The notes: generated from the sequence alone by a model not told the origin. Positions 36,633-46,331 are shown, counted from the first letter of the stretch. The stretch: 64,000 nucleotides of DNA from Vibrio bathopelagicus (GCF_014879975.1 NZ_CP062500.1:1054001-1118000); one strand, 5' to 3'. Program-made: numbers and translations.

Positions 36633-37022
36633 ATGAAGCCACAAAGTGTTTTTTTGTTCATCGCTGTTTTAGGGTTAACACCGATTGCGTTGTCGTACGG
36701 TTATGCCCCCGTTATCTCCCTCGATTATCTTTTCGGAATTGATGCAAGCCCTATCAATGTCACTCATATCTTTCGTGCCGTGATGGGGTTGTACTTAGCA
36801 TTGGCGTTGTTTTGGATAGCAGGGGCGTTATTAAAGAAATATCGACTGCCAGCACTCTACAGCTTGGTGGTGTTCATATTGGGTTTGGCTGCAGGTCGTG
36901 TCATTAGCTTGGTGTTAGATGGCATGCCTCATTGGCTGCTTTTTGTCTATCTAATATTGGAGCTTGGCTTTGGCTTGGTAGGAATAAAAATGGTTCATAA
37001 AGAACAATCTGAAACAGTATAA
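36633..37022 (+). CDS. DUF4345 membrane protein
   Basis: A 129-residue protein with four predicted membrane helices matching DUF4345 in size and its IFRAVMGLYLALALFW and LAAGRVISLVLDG segments. Role unknown. It ends 9 bp before the sulfatase start and is probably co-transcribed with it. Confidence 0.75.
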   Translation: MKPQSVFLFIAVLGLTPIALSYGYAPVISLDYLFGIDASPINVTHIFRAVMGLYLALALFWIAGALLKKYRLPALYSLVVFILGLAAGRVISLVLDGMPHWLLFVYLILELGFGLVGIKMVHKEQSETV

Positions 37023-37031
37023 GGACATTCT

Positions 37032-38534
37032 ATGAAAAGGATCTTCCATCTTCTTATCCTGAGTGTGTTAAGTAGCTTTTCGTTATCGGCATGGTCAGCT
37101 CAAGAGCAGCCCAATATTTTTGTTATCTTCACGGATGATATTGGGATATCCAACCTGAGTGCCTATCACAATGGTGTGATGAGTAGTGAAACGCCGAACA
37201 TCGACAGTATTGCCGAGAAGGGCATGCTACTCACCGATTATTACGCTCAACCCTCTTGTACGGCGGGTCGTTCTGCTTTCTTAACAGGGCAGCTACCTGT
37301 GCGAACAGGCATGCACTCAGTCGGGTTGCCGGGTGGGCCAGTTGGTTTAAGTGCTGACACCCCAACGCTTCCTGAAATCCTTAAGACCATGGGTTATGTT
37401 ACGGGGCAGTTTGGTAAGAACCACCTTGGTGACCGAGATGAATTCCTACCGACAATGCATGGTTTTGATGAGTATTGGGGTTGGCTATATCACTTGAATG
37501 CAATGGAATACACAGAAGATCCAGATTGGCCAAAAGATGGATCTTTGGATGCCTTTGCACCTCGTAATGTCATTTATGCAAGATCAGACGGTAAAGGTGG
37601 TCAAACGATCGAAGACGATGGCGCATTGTCGATCGAGCGTATGCGTACTCTGGATGATGAAGTGAATAAACACGCCATCAACTTCATCGAAAGGGCGGTT
37701 GAAGCGGATAAGCCATTCTTCACTTGGTACTGTCCATCACGTGGTCACGTTTGGACGCATCTGTCACCTGAATACGAAGCAATGCTCGGCCAAAACGGCT
37801 GGGGGCTTCAAGAAGTGGTGATGAAAGATCTTGATGATCATGTTGGTGAAATGATGGCAAAAATGGAAGAACTCGGTATCGCCGACAACACCATCATCAT
37901 TTTCACTGCCGATAATGGCCCGGAAATCATGACTTGGCCTGATGGCGGTATGACGCCTTATCACGGTGAGAAAGGGACAACTTGGGAAGGTGGTGTAAGA
38001 GCGCCTGCACTGGTTAGCTGGCCTGGTAAGATTCCAGCAGGAAGCGTGGGTAATGGTATTTTTGATGGTATGGACTGGTTACCAACTCTCGTTGCAGCAG
38101 CTGGTGGTCCGACGGATTTGAAAGAGAAGATGCTTAAAGGTCACGATGGCTTTAAAGCGCACCTCGATGGCTACAACCAAGTGGACATGCTGACAGAGAA
38201 AGGCGAGTCGAATCGTAAAGAGATCTACTATTACGAACGAGACAAGCTGCAAGCGGTGCGAGTGGGTGATTGGAAGGCACATTTCATCGTGCAAAATCAC
38301 GGTTGGAGTGGCCCTAAAGAAGAGCTAAACGCCCCATTACTGTTTAACTTGCGCCGTGACCCATACGAGCGAGCGGCAGAAGAGTCGGGAATGTACCTAA
38401 AGTGGATGGGACAAAAAATGTGGGCATTTGGCCCAGCTCAAGCTGCTGTGCAACAACATCTAGCAACCTTCCAAGAGTGGCCTCCAGTCACACCTGATTC
38501 TCCGGCAGAGAAGACCGGTGGTGTGGGTAATTAG
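37032..38534 (+). CDS. Cys-type arylsulfatase, exported
   Basis: A 500-residue sulfatase with signal peptide (about residues 1-22). The metal site opens with FVIFTDDIG. The active-site motif SCTAGRSAFLTG has Cys76 to be converted to formylglycine (C-x-A-x-R), and FTADNGPE closes the metal site. It hydrolyses sulfate esters, probably in the periplasm. The natural substrate could be a sulfated algal compound, which is inference. No sulfatase-maturating enzyme gene is in the window. Confidence 0.9.
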   Translation: MKRIFHLLILSVLSSFSLSAWSAQEQPNIFVIFTDDIGISNLSAYHNGVMSSETPNIDSIAEKGMLLTDYYAQPSCTAGRSAFLTGQLPVRTGMHSVGLPGGPVGLSADTPTLPEILKTMGYVTGQFGKNHLGDRDEFLPTMHGFDEYWGWLYHLNAMEYTEDPDWPKDGSLDAFAPRNVIYARSDGKGGQTIEDDGALSIERMRTLDDEVNKHAINFIERAVEADKPFFTWYCPSRGHVWTHLSPEYEAMLGQNGWGLQEVVMKDLDDHVGEMMAKMEELGIADNTIIIFTADNGPEIMTWPDGGMTPYHGEKGTTWEGGVRAPALVSWPGKIPAGSVGNGIFDGMDWLPTLVAAAGGPTDLKEKMLKGHDGFKAHLDGYNQVDMLTEKGESNRKEIYYYERDKLQAVRVGDWKAHFIVQNHGWSGPKEELNAPLLFNLRRDPYERAAEESGMYLKWMGQKMWAFGPAQAAVQQHLATFQEWPPVTPDSPAEKTGGVGN

Positions 38535-38545
38535 TCAAATTCCAT

Positions 38546-38579
38546 AAAAAATCCCGCTCGGTGTGAGCGGGATTTTTTT
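38546..38579 (+). terminator. Intrinsic terminator
   Basis: Stem AATCCCGCTC / GAGCGGGATT followed by a run of T; lies between the sulfatase and LacI genes, which converge. Confidence 0.88.
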
Positions 38580-38601
38580 GGAATACGTATTAACCTTGGT
38601 T

Positions 38602-39627
38602 CTATTTTAGCGTCGTTTTTCGTTCTATGAACTTCACTGGCACCATCAGCTTAACCAAGCTGGTGTCTTGCTCTTGAATCTGTCTAACGATAATTTTCAC
38701 TGACTCACGGGCAAGGCGTCTGAAATCTTGCTTGAAGGTAGTGAGTTGGTAGTTCAACCACTGAGTTTGCGGGATATCATCAAAACCAATCACTTGAAGA
38801 TCTTCTGGAATACGCAGGTTGAACTCTAAGCGTGCCACATCCATTACCGCCATCGCTAGGTTATCTGTCGCACAGAAAATCGCTTGAGGATGTGTGGGTT
38901 CTGAAAACAGAGTTCGAATGGTATCGAGTGCATCAAGGTAGTCATAGTCAGCTTCAATAACTCGAGCTTGCTTACCCGTCAGGTCTTCGAATTCTGAGCA
39001 AAAGCCCGCTTCACGTTCGCCGTTAGTGTAGGTGGGTACGTTACCTGTTAGGTAAATCGCTGACTTGGTTCCTACGCTATGCAAATGCTGAGCAGCAACT
39101 TGGCCAGCGGCGTAGTTATCACTCACTACATGGCTACTTTTGGTACCTTCAACCACACGAGCATACTGAACGATAGGGATATCGAACTCTTCACACTCTT
39201 CATAAAGCGACTTGTTGAACGTCGCAGAGGCGGCAATCACGCCATCAACACGATATTGAAATATGTTAGGGATCGAGTGGTTGTCATTACCATCAACCTG
39301 CCACGGAATAAGCACCGCAGAATAGCCCTGTTTTTGTAACTCAGTAGAGATGAGCTGTAGGGTTTTCATGTGAATTGGGTAATCAGCATCAGGGAAGACC
39401 AAACCAATCAACTTAGATTCGTTGGTAGTTAAGCTTCGAGCAAAGGCATTCGGGCGATAGTTGAGTGCTTTCGCGGCTTCGAATACTTTCTGTTTGGTCT
39501 TTTCAGATACCGAACTGCCCGGAACAAATACGCGAGAAACGGTAGATTGAGAAACGCCAGCCAGCTTAGCGACATCTTTTGAAGTAACGGTTGGTTTTGA
39601 CGCCGTGGAGTGTTTTGGAGAGTTCAT
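38602..39627 (-). CDS. LacI/GalR-family regulator
   Basis: A 341-residue regulator with LacI helix-turn-helix (TSKDVAKLAGVSQSTVSRVFVPGSSVSEKTKQKV, about residues 15-50), hinge RPNAFARSL and a periplasmic-binding-type effector domain. A central-CG motif typical of LacI operators, GTACGTAC, sits 50 bp upstream of its own start. A near copy lies between the MFS and SSS genes 4 kb away. This suggests one regulon with the transporters. Confidence 0.88.
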   Translation of the reverse strand: MNSPKHSTASKPTVTSKDVAKLAGVSQSTVSRVFVPGSSVSEKTKQKVFEAAKALNYRPNAFARSLTTNESKLIGLVFPDADYPIHMKTLQLISTELQKQGYSAVLIPWQVDGNDNHSIPNIFQYRVDGVIAASATFNKSLYEECEEFDIPIVQYARVVEGTKSSHVVSDNYAAGQVAAQHLHSVGTKSAIYLTGNVPTYTNGEREAGFCSEFEDLTGKQARVIEADYDYLDALDTIRTLFSEPTHPQAIFCATDNLAMAVMDVARLEFNLRIPEDLQVIGFDDIPQTQWLNYQLTTFKQDFRRLARESVKIIVRQIQEQDTSLVKLMVPVKFIERKTTLK

Positions 39628-39673
39628 AGACCATGCTTGTTAGCCAAATTAACAACCCACAGAGTACCATGTT

Positions 39674-39688
39674 TAGGTACGTACTCAT
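39674..39688. promoter_or_regulatory. Candidate LacI-family operator upstream of lacI-type gene
   Basis: TAGGTACGTACTCAT (reverse complement ATGAGTACGTACCTA) has a perfect GTACGTAC core with central CG, as expected for LacI-family sites. It matches a second copy at 43847-43861. Confidence 0.5.
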
Positions 39689-39791
39689 AAAGCAATAACA
39701 AGGAATGATATGAAAAATAAGGAATATTGATTATTCTGAATTAAATGTTGGGTATAACCCATTGCTTGTGTTGAATAAAAAGTGCACTTAT

Positions 39792-39819
39792 AAAAAGCTC
39801 TGCATAACAGCAGAGCTTT
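39792..39819 (-). terminator. Terminator of the porin gene
   Basis: Stem AAAGCTCTGC / GCAGAGCTTT with a T run on the minus strand, downstream of the porin stop. Confidence 0.85.
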
Positions 39820-39887
39820 AGATTACGAATCTACTCATTAAATGAGTGACATACCGCTAAGCCGCTAGCTACTTAAGCCATAAGCTA

Positions 39888-40994
39888 TTAGAAGTAGTAA
39901 CGAATACCCGCAGCAAATTGGTCATCGCTGTTTTCGTAATGGTTACCAACAGACTTGTCGTTACCATTATCAAACTGGTACTCCGTCCACACTAAGAACT
40001 TGTTCTTCTTAAAGTGGTACTCAAGGCCAGGGATAATCAACTGACGCTCGTAGCCGTTAGCTTTGTCGTCTGTGTCCGTTAAGTAGTTAATGTTAAAGGT
40101 TGGACGCAGACCGTTTTCAAAGTGGTAGTAAGTGAAGAATTCAGCACCACGGTGGTCATAAAACTCGGCTTGGCTGGTGGTTTCCCAGTTTGAACCTTGG
40201 CTGTAAGTGAAGCCAACAAACAAGCCATCATTGGTGTAGTTCACACCCAATAGACCAATGCGCTGTGTATCGCCATCTTTGATGTTTTTAACACCGGCAT
40301 CGACATCATCAAACTCATTCTGGTGGTAGGCTAAACCAATGGTTAGGCCATCCATAACTGTGTATAGCGTTGATGCGCCCATACCGTTTTTCAGCGTTGC
40401 TGTTAGGCTGTCAGCCAGGCCGACATCTTCGCGAGTGGTTTGGTAGGTGAAGCCGTACTTCCAGTTGTCATTGATGTTGTTGCGGTAAGTAATTGAGTTT
40501 TCAGCTCGGCCTGTACCGGAAGCAATACCCCAGTCAGATAGGTTGTAGTAGCCAGAACCACGTGAACCAAATACACGGCCCATATCGGTAAACCAAGCCA
40601 CATCGTAGAAGGTAGACCATTGTTTTGTGCCGGCAGCGATTTTGCCGTATTTCTCGTGCTCAACGCCTGCGTATAGAAGTCGGTCGTAAATATTGTCGCC
40701 GTTAGCTCCTGAGTTGTAACCCCATTCGGCATGGCCAAAGCCAGTCCAGTCGTTGTCTAGCCCCATTTGACCTTTTAGGCCGAAGCGAGAGCTACCGCTG
40801 TTCCATTCGCCGTTGTCTTTTTCCCATGAATTTGTATCTGAGTTAAAGACTTCTCCTTTGTCTTGGTAACGAACGTCAAAACGGCCATCTAAAGTGAGGC
40901 TATCGCCCGCGTCATTGGTAAAAGTATGTGCAGCAAAAGCAGAACCTGAGGTAAGTGCTGTCAGGATCACTGCTGAAAGAATCGACTTTTTCAT
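39888..40994 (-). CDS. General porin (OmpC/F-like)
   Basis: A 368-residue outer-membrane porin from ATG 40994, whose signal peptide MKKSILSAVILTALTSGSAFA is typical. The mature part begins HTFTNDAGDSLTLDGRFDVRYQ, holds many amphipathic strands with Gram-negative porin spacing, and ends AAGIRYYF with terminal Phe. It permits diffusion of small solutes. The upstream in-frame extension is not plausible. It lies between the LacI gene and the SnoaL-MFS genes, suggesting substrate entry for that system. Confidence 0.87.
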   Translation of the reverse strand: MKKSILSAVILTALTSGSAFAAHTFTNDAGDSLTLDGRFDVRYQDKGEVFNSDTNSWEKDNGEWNSGSSRFGLKGQMGLDNDWTGFGHAEWGYNSGANGDNIYDRLLYAGVEHEKYGKIAAGTKQWSTFYDVAWFTDMGRVFGSRGSGYYNLSDWGIASGTGRAENSITYRNNINDNWKYGFTYQTTREDVGLADSLTATLKNGMGASTLYTVMDGLTIGLAYHQNEFDDVDAGVKNIKDGDTQRIGLLGVNYTNDGLFVGFTYSQGSNWETTSQAEFYDHRGAEFFTYYHFENGLRPTFNINYLTDTDDKANGYERQLIIPGLEYHFKKNKFLVWTEYQFDNGNDKSVGNHYENSDDQFAAGIRYYF

Positions 40995-41154
40995 TGTTAT
41001 TCTCTTTATTCGAGCCGTAGAAAGCCGCCGTGCTTTCAAGCCCGTTATATCAGTAATGGTTTGGCAGGGTGTACCCCGTCCATGAGGTACTAATTGGATC
41101 AATTATTGGTGGAGCAATGATTGATTGGTGAAGCATTTATTAGTTGTTGGAGCA

Positions 41155-41186
41155 CTTGCTAGGAGCGAGAAGGGTCTCCTAGCAAG
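41155..41186. terminator. Hairpin between SnoaL-like and porin genes
   Basis: Perfect 11-bp stem CTTGCTAGGAG / CTCCTAGCAAG with a 10-base loop and no clear T run; likely an mRNA end or processing stem for the SnoaL-like gene. Confidence 0.6.
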
Positions 41187-41261
41187 TCATAGCAACCCAA
41201 ATCAGATGTCTATTTAGGTTGCCACTGTTTCGTTTCAATCTTTTGGATTAAAGCGTTTCGA

Positions 41262-42278
41262 TTACAGCGTTGGGTTCATGATAGTAGAAGTGCGTTCGAA
41301 CACGTCCAGACCTTGCTGTTGTAGCCAGTAAGGAAGATCGATAAGAACCCAGTTCTCAGACAGCTTGTCACCGTCACGGTAGTACACGTCAACCACTTGC
41401 ATGTTTGCGCGTACTTCGCCGCCAGTCATACCTAGGAAGCCACCTGTTGGTGTGTTTGATAGGTTTGGCCAACCGAAGAAACAAGAGAAGTTACCTTCAG
41501 CGAAACGACAAACGTGGCCATTGAACTTCTTGTCTTTCAGGTTGTTACGGAAAGGAAGTTGGTGCTGTTGCTGGTAACGAGGAATCGTGTAAGACGCACC
41601 GATACCACATGGGCCGTACCAAATCATGTCTTTTGACCAGCTCTTCGCGAGTACTTCTGGTGGACAACCCATCGCGCCGCTGTCATTAAGTGCAGAAAGG
41701 TCATCAACCATTTTGTTTACAAGCGCTAGTGTTGCAACGCCTTCTTCTGGAGCCGCATCTTCAAATAACAGACCATCGTGATTACGTGGGCCAGGGTAAA
41801 CGAAGTGCTTACCAGTTGATGGTGGAAGTGGGTAGCAACCTGCTTGGTCCATCATGCCTAGAAGGTCTAGGAACAGGCCTGTCTTAGTGATCTTGCCGTC
41901 AACCACACAGTTAAATTCTGCGTAACGAACGTTCATGATCTTGCCAGTAGGGCGCATGCCTAGGTATTCAGCGTCGAACAGACCCATGAAGTGACCCATG
42001 CTCATTACCCAAATCTCATCTGGGTTAACTTCGTTGTTACCACCGATGAAGATATCTTGACGACGCTGCATGCGTGTCATTGATTTCATCATTGGAGCCC
42101 AGAATACGTCAGCCGCAGCTTGAGCGCCTTCTTGCTCGCGGAATGGGTAAACACCGCGCCACAAGTAATCTTCAGACGTGTGCGCTTTTAAAACGTCAGC
42201 AACGTTTTCGTGAGTAGCGTTTTCCATTGCGTCAAAGTAGTCACGAACAATGCGTTTAGCTTCTTGATATTTAGACAT
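41262..42278 (-). CDS. Tandem SnoaL/NTF2-like domain protein
   Basis: A 338-residue cytoplasmic protein built from two SnoaL/NTF2-fold units (about residues 1-165 and 185-335), each with the helix-helix-sheet pattern of ester cyclases and small-molecule isomerases. The first ends near YAEFNCVVDGKITKTGLFLDLLGMMDQAG, the second near YWLQQQGLDVFERTST. Catalytic residues cannot be assigned. It follows an MFS transporter gene on the same strand with a hairpin between. A role in converting the imported compound is inferred. Confidence 0.75.
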   Translation of the reverse strand: MSKYQEAKRIVRDYFDAMENATHENVADVLKAHTSEDYLWRGVYPFREQEGAQAAADVFWAPMMKSMTRMQRRQDIFIGGNNEVNPDEIWVMSMGHFMGLFDAEYLGMRPTGKIMNVRYAEFNCVVDGKITKTGLFLDLLGMMDQAGCYPLPPSTGKHFVYPGPRNHDGLLFEDAAPEEGVATLALVNKMVDDLSALNDSGAMGCPPEVLAKSWSKDMIWYGPCGIGASYTIPRYQQQHQLPFRNNLKDKKFNGHVCRFAEGNFSCFFGWPNLSNTPTGGFLGMTGGEVRANMQVVDVYYRDGDKLSENWVLIDLPYWLQQQGLDVFERTSTIMNPTL

Positions 42279-42340
42279 AATAATTTCTCTTTGTGTTGTC
42301 GAGCCAACATTCGGAACAGGACTCGATTTGGATATTATTA

Positions 42341-42360
42341 CCGGCTGACTTCTCAGCCGG
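42341..42360. terminator. Hairpin between MFS and SnoaL-like genes
   Basis: Perfect stem CCGGCTGA / TCAGCCGG around CTTC, without a T run; may stabilise or partly terminate the MFS transcript. Confidence 0.6.
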
Positions 42361-42405
42361 ATTGATGTTTATTTCTTGTCTTTAGAGGTCTTCAACTAAA
42401 GGGGA

Positions 42406-43701
42406 TTAAGCTTTTGCTGCTTCCGCTTTTTTGCTCTTGTCGAAAATGCCGCCTTTCAATGTTTCTGGTAGAGATAGCCACAGTAGACCAGCCAGAATCC
42501 ATACGATTGGCGAGCCCCACATTGCTGTCGCAAGGTCTGAACGCTCTTGGATGAATACCAACACCATTGGAGCCCACATACCGATGATACGACCACCGTG
42601 GAACAAAGCTGCACCGAAGCTACGTAGGTGAGCTGGGAACAATTCAGAGAAGTAACCACCCCATACCGCAGAAGCAGACAGACCGAAGTTGTAGATAAGA
42701 CCTAGGAGAGCCAGCATGTTTAGGCTGCCGATCATCACGTCGCTTGGCGCGACGAAGAATACTGAAGCCATGACACCCGCTAGGATGAAACCAAACGCGT
42801 TCACTTTACGGCCGTATTTGTCGGCGATTGCACCCCATACCCAAGCACCGAATAGAGAACCGAATGCAGAGATAGAGAAGATGATGCCGATAGTTGCACC
42901 GTCAAATTGACGAACGTCTTTTAGGTACGTTGTCACGAAGCCAGAGAAGAATTGGTAGCCGTAGAAGTTAAGACCAGCCAGTAATAAACAAGTAATCGTT
43001 AGCTTGCGGTAAGGCGCGCTTAGCATCTCACCCCAAGAACCTTTCTTCGCTGGTTTATTCGATGCTTCCGCAGCGGCTTGTTCTTCTTCACCGTAGGCGA
43101 TCACTTTCTTGTCGCTAGGCAAGATAAAGATCATCAGTGCAGCGGCAACCAGAGGAGGAATACCACCTACCCACATTAGGCTCTGCCAAGGTGCGTCGAT
43201 GCTAGAGATGAATGCTGCATACGCACCCATTGCCATTAGAGCAACCGAGAACATAGAAGAAGCGAATGCCGTTAACTTACCGCGAACGCTTGGTGTGAAT
43301 AGGCCGATCATCAGGCTTACTGCCACTGTGAAGTAGCCACCTAAAGAAATACCGATGATGAAACGCATTGCTGCCCACATCGCGTAGTCAGTAAACATCA
43401 TGTTGATGATAGTTGCGCCGCCGTTCAGTGCAGTGATGACAATAAGAGTCGATTTCTTACCAAAGTTTGATGCCACCCATGCACAGCTTAGGGCACCAAT
43501 CAGTGCGCCAACCGACTGCCATGTATAGAACTGAGCGGTATCCGCCAAGTTAATACCATCATACGCATCAACGATGTAGGGGCGTACGTAGTCAATAATT
43601 ACAAAGTTATAACAATAGAAAAAGTAGCCAACTAGAATTGCTAGATAAGCAGCTACCCTTTGTATCATAGGAACTTCGCTCATGTGTTTTTTAGTAGTCA
43701 T
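42406..43701 (-). CDS. MFS transporter (sugar/organic-acid type)
   Basis: A 431-residue major facilitator with 12 predicted helices. The loop 2-3 region is WVASNFGKKSTL, with the sugar/acid-type GISLGGYFTVAVSLM, and the second-half IADKYGRKVNAFG signature. It is upstream of, and co-directional with, the SnoaL-like gene, and divergent from an SSS symporter. Substrate unknown. Confidence 0.87.
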   Translation of the reverse strand: MTTKKHMSEVPMIQRVAAYLAILVGYFFYCYNFVIIDYVRPYIVDAYDGINLADTAQFYTWQSVGALIGALSCAWVASNFGKKSTLIVITALNGGATIINMMFTDYAMWAAMRFIIGISLGGYFTVAVSLMIGLFTPSVRGKLTAFASSMFSVALMAMGAYAAFISSIDAPWQSLMWVGGIPPLVAAALMIFILPSDKKVIAYGEEEQAAAEASNKPAKKGSWGEMLSAPYRKLTITCLLLAGLNFYGYQFFSGFVTTYLKDVRQFDGATIGIIFSISAFGSLFGAWVWGAIADKYGRKVNAFGFILAGVMASVFFVAPSDVMIGSLNMLALLGLIYNFGLSASAVWGGYFSELFPAHLRSFGAALFHGGRIIGMWAPMVLVFIQERSDLATAMWGSPIVWILAGLLWLSLPETLKGGIFDKSKKAEAAKA

Positions 43702-43846
43702 GACCGATAAACCTTTATTTTTTATAGGGTGTTTATAGTTCTGATTATTGTGCAGTGGTTATTGATGTTCACCGCACCATCTTCATTTCGGGAGAGATAA
43801 TAGAATTATTGTGATTATTAGATCCGTGATCAAAGTCAATTTTAAA

Positions 43847-43861
43847 ATGAGTGCGTACCCA
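43847..43861. promoter_or_regulatory. Candidate LacI-family operator between MFS and SSS genes
   Basis: ATGAGTGCGTACCCA differs from the copy upstream of the LacI-family gene (ATGAGTACGTACCTA) at only two positions. A weaker third match, the complement of GGTTACGTACTCAA, overlaps the SSS start codon at 44052-44065. Confidence 0.5.
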
Positions 43862-44049
43862 TTTTGTGTATTTTGGTGATCTGGATCCCGTTAGATCGTG
43901 TGTTTGCGCTGATCAGGACGTTTTGAGTGTTTAATCGTCTATATTAGTGACAATACTCACAGTTACTGTGGGTTTTTGAGGGAATATATCCAATTTTGAG
44001 TACTATTGGCGGCGAATGATTTGCGAAATACAATAAACGGAATCTAAAA

Positions 44050-45591
44050 ATGGTTACGTACTCAAGTTTTGTAGTTATTGCTATTTATGTGTTAACTACT
44101 TTATTTATCAGTTACTTAGTGAATAGTCGTTATAGCGTTGGTGGCGACTTTTCGACTGGTGGAAAACAGTTTGGCTGGTTTACGGCTGGTGTGTCGATTC
44201 TTGCAACCTACATCAGTGCGATGACGTTCGTGGGCATGCCGGGCTGGGTTTATAGTTCAGGCATGGAAGCAATGAGCGTCCATTTGAATTATCCAATAGT
44301 GATTTTTTTCGCTGTGGTTTTCTTTGTCCCAGTGTTTTATAAACTAGGCCTTACCTCGATTTATGAATACCTAGAGCACCGCTTTGGCGTTGTTGCTCGC
44401 ACGATTAACTCTATCGTGTTTATTGTGGTTCAGTGTATTTCGGCAGGGGTGATTTTGTATGCGGTTGCACTGATCTTGGTACAAGTGTTGCCGGTGAGTA
44501 TCTCCGAGGCAATCATCTACATTAGCTTGTTTACTGCTTTGTATACTTATGCGGGGGGGATCTCGACCGTCATATGGACAGATATGTTGCAGTCGGCAGT
44601 GCTGATCATCGGCAGCATTGCGATCTTTGCCTTATTGCTGATGAAGATTGATGCGGGTGAAGTGTTGTCTCCTGAGCATCTGAATATCATCAATCTCGAT
44701 TTCGACTTGGGTGTTGATACCACATTGTGGGCTGGTGTAGTCGCCGTGAGCTTCTTACACTTAAGTGTGTACGGCACTAACCAACTGATTATTCAAAGAA
44801 CGTTGGCAACTAAGAACGTAAAGACAGCACAGAAATCGATGCTGCTTTGTGGTTACGGTGCGTTCTTTATCTACCTATTTTTCTCGGTAATGGGCGTTCT
44901 ATTGAGTGTCTTTTATCAAGAACAAAGTTTTGAAAACAGCAATGAAGTGATTCTCGATTTTGTGTTTAACCATACCAACCCAATCATTGTTGGTTTGGTG
45001 ATTTCCGCACTATCTGCAGCAGCTATGTCGACACTGGATTCCACTTATAACTCAATGGCGACCGTAGCAACGTTCGATTTCTACAAGCGCTTTTTCCGTA
45101 AGAAAGCCTCTGATGCACATTATGAATCGGTCGCAAGAAAAATGAGTTTAGTTGCCGCTGCTTCGGTTGTTGTGCCTGCTTTGTTGGCGGTTTCTAACGA
45201 ATCTGTGCTTAAGACGATTGCCAGCCTGACCTCCATTTTTGTTGGTATTCGTCTTGGCTCTTTCATCCTTGGTTTGTTCTTTAAAAAGGCAAATGAGAAA
45301 GGGGTAATTGCAGGCAGTATTGGCAGTGTGGCCGTGGTGTTTATTGCTAAATACAGTGGTATTTCTTGGCCTTGGTTTGCCTTGATTGGCACCGTGGTTT
45401 TCCTAGTGTTAGGTGTTGTTGTGAGTCGTTTCTGGGGAGAAGTAACCGAGCAACAAAATGAATTTATAGCCAAGCAAAAGCACCTGTTCGCCAAGCCGAC
45501 CGCGAGTCATTACGGCTTATTGGTGTTCGCTGTTATGACCATTGCTGCTTGTACTGTTATCCCTGATTGGCTTTATGCCGCTCTTTCTTAA
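44050..45591 (+). CDS. Sodium:solute symporter (SSS family)
   Basis: A 513-residue transporter with about 13 predicted helices and the SSS core (GGDFSTGGKQFGWFTAGVSILATYISAMTF) plus the Na-site region ISALSAAAMSTLDSTYNSMAT. It imports an organic solute with sodium. It diverges from the MFS-SnoaL genes across a 350-bp region holding the candidate LacI operator, so both transporters may respond to one compound. Confidence 0.88.
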   Translation: MVTYSSFVVIAIYVLTTLFISYLVNSRYSVGGDFSTGGKQFGWFTAGVSILATYISAMTFVGMPGWVYSSGMEAMSVHLNYPIVIFFAVVFFVPVFYKLGLTSIYEYLEHRFGVVARTINSIVFIVVQCISAGVILYAVALILVQVLPVSISEAIIYISLFTALYTYAGGISTVIWTDMLQSAVLIIGSIAIFALLLMKIDAGEVLSPEHLNIINLDFDLGVDTTLWAGVVAVSFLHLSVYGTNQLIIQRTLATKNVKTAQKSMLLCGYGAFFIYLFFSVMGVLLSVFYQEQSFENSNEVILDFVFNHTNPIIVGLVISALSAAAMSTLDSTYNSMATVATFDFYKRFFRKKASDAHYESVARKMSLVAAASVVVPALLAVSNESVLKTIASLTSIFVGIRLGSFILGLFFKKANEKGVIAGSIGSVAVVFIAKYSGISWPWFALIGTVVFLVLGVVVSRFWGEVTEQQNEFIAKQKHLFAKPTASHYGLLVFAVMTIAACTVIPDWLYAALS

Positions 45592-45646
45592 CTCACCCTT
45601 GTGAATAGCTAAGTTAGTTAAACCAAACCAAACAAATAATCACGTT

Positions 45647-45697
45647 AAGCCCACTGCTTTAGACTTCAGAAATCTCTAGCAGCTGGGCTTTTTGTTT
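45647..45697. terminator. Bidirectional terminator
   Basis: AAGCCCA / TGGGCTT outer stem plus inner CTGCT / AGCAG arms, then TTTTG; between convergent SSS and Lrp genes. Confidence 0.7.
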
Positions 45698-45723
45698 GAT
45701 GTGTTTTAGGGATAGACAGCTGA

Positions 45724-46209
45724 CTAGTCTGAAAGCGGTAGCTGATAGCTGTTTTTCAACTCTTTTACAGAGATGTTGGACTGAATCGCACTCACGCCTT
45801 TCACTCTTCTAATCGAGCTAATACGCTCAAAGTACTCTTCTAGATCTCTCGCTAACACCTGAATCATGTAATCTGCACCACCGGCAATGCAGTGACACAT
45901 TGGAATCCAATCAGTGACGGCAACAAACTCTTCAAACGGCTCTGTGTTTTCAACTTCATGGTTACCCAAGGTCACAAGAGTAAAACCAGCCACATGAAAA
46001 CCAAGCTTTTTTCGGTTTAGCTGCGCGGTATAGCCATCAATATAGCCCGTCTCTTCCATGCGTTTCCAACGGCGCCAGCATGGGGTTTCGCTGAGGTTCA
46101 CTTTCTCTGCGAGTTTACTGTTGCTCATGCGTCCGTCTTGTTGGATATGTTCTAAGATGGCGATATCTGTGTCATCCAACACTTCTTTGGTGGATTCTTT
46201 CTGTTTCAT
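45724..46209 (-). CDS. Lrp/AsnC-family regulator
   Basis: A 161-residue regulator with N-terminal DDTDIAILEHIQQDGRMSNSKLAEKVNLSETPCWRRWKRME helix-turn-helix and a RAM domain. It diverges from a LysE-type exporter with 122 bp between. Lrp-type regulators commonly switch on adjacent amino-acid exporters. A TAATATTA-rich dyad at about 46240-46253 is a possible site. Confidence 0.85.
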   Translation of the reverse strand: MKQKESTKEVLDDTDIAILEHIQQDGRMSNSKLAEKVNLSETPCWRRWKRMEETGYIDGYTAQLNRKKLGFHVAGFTLVTLGNHEVENTEPFEEFVAVTDWIPMCHCIAGGADYMIQVLARDLEEYFERISSIRRVKGVSAIQSNISVKELKNSYQLPLSD

Positions 46210-46331
46210 GGGTGTTTTTGAAAAGTCTTGCTCAAATTTGCATTAATATTAGCCTATATAGCAATTTAATTCCTAGTCGAATCTGTAAACTCTCTCCGTA
46301 TAAATACTTTACTTATTAGGAGTGAGAGGAA

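Noticed and set aside
45120..45494. 124-codon open frame opposite the SSS symporter gene
   Set aside because: Shadow frame with Thr/Lys-rich low-complexity composition.
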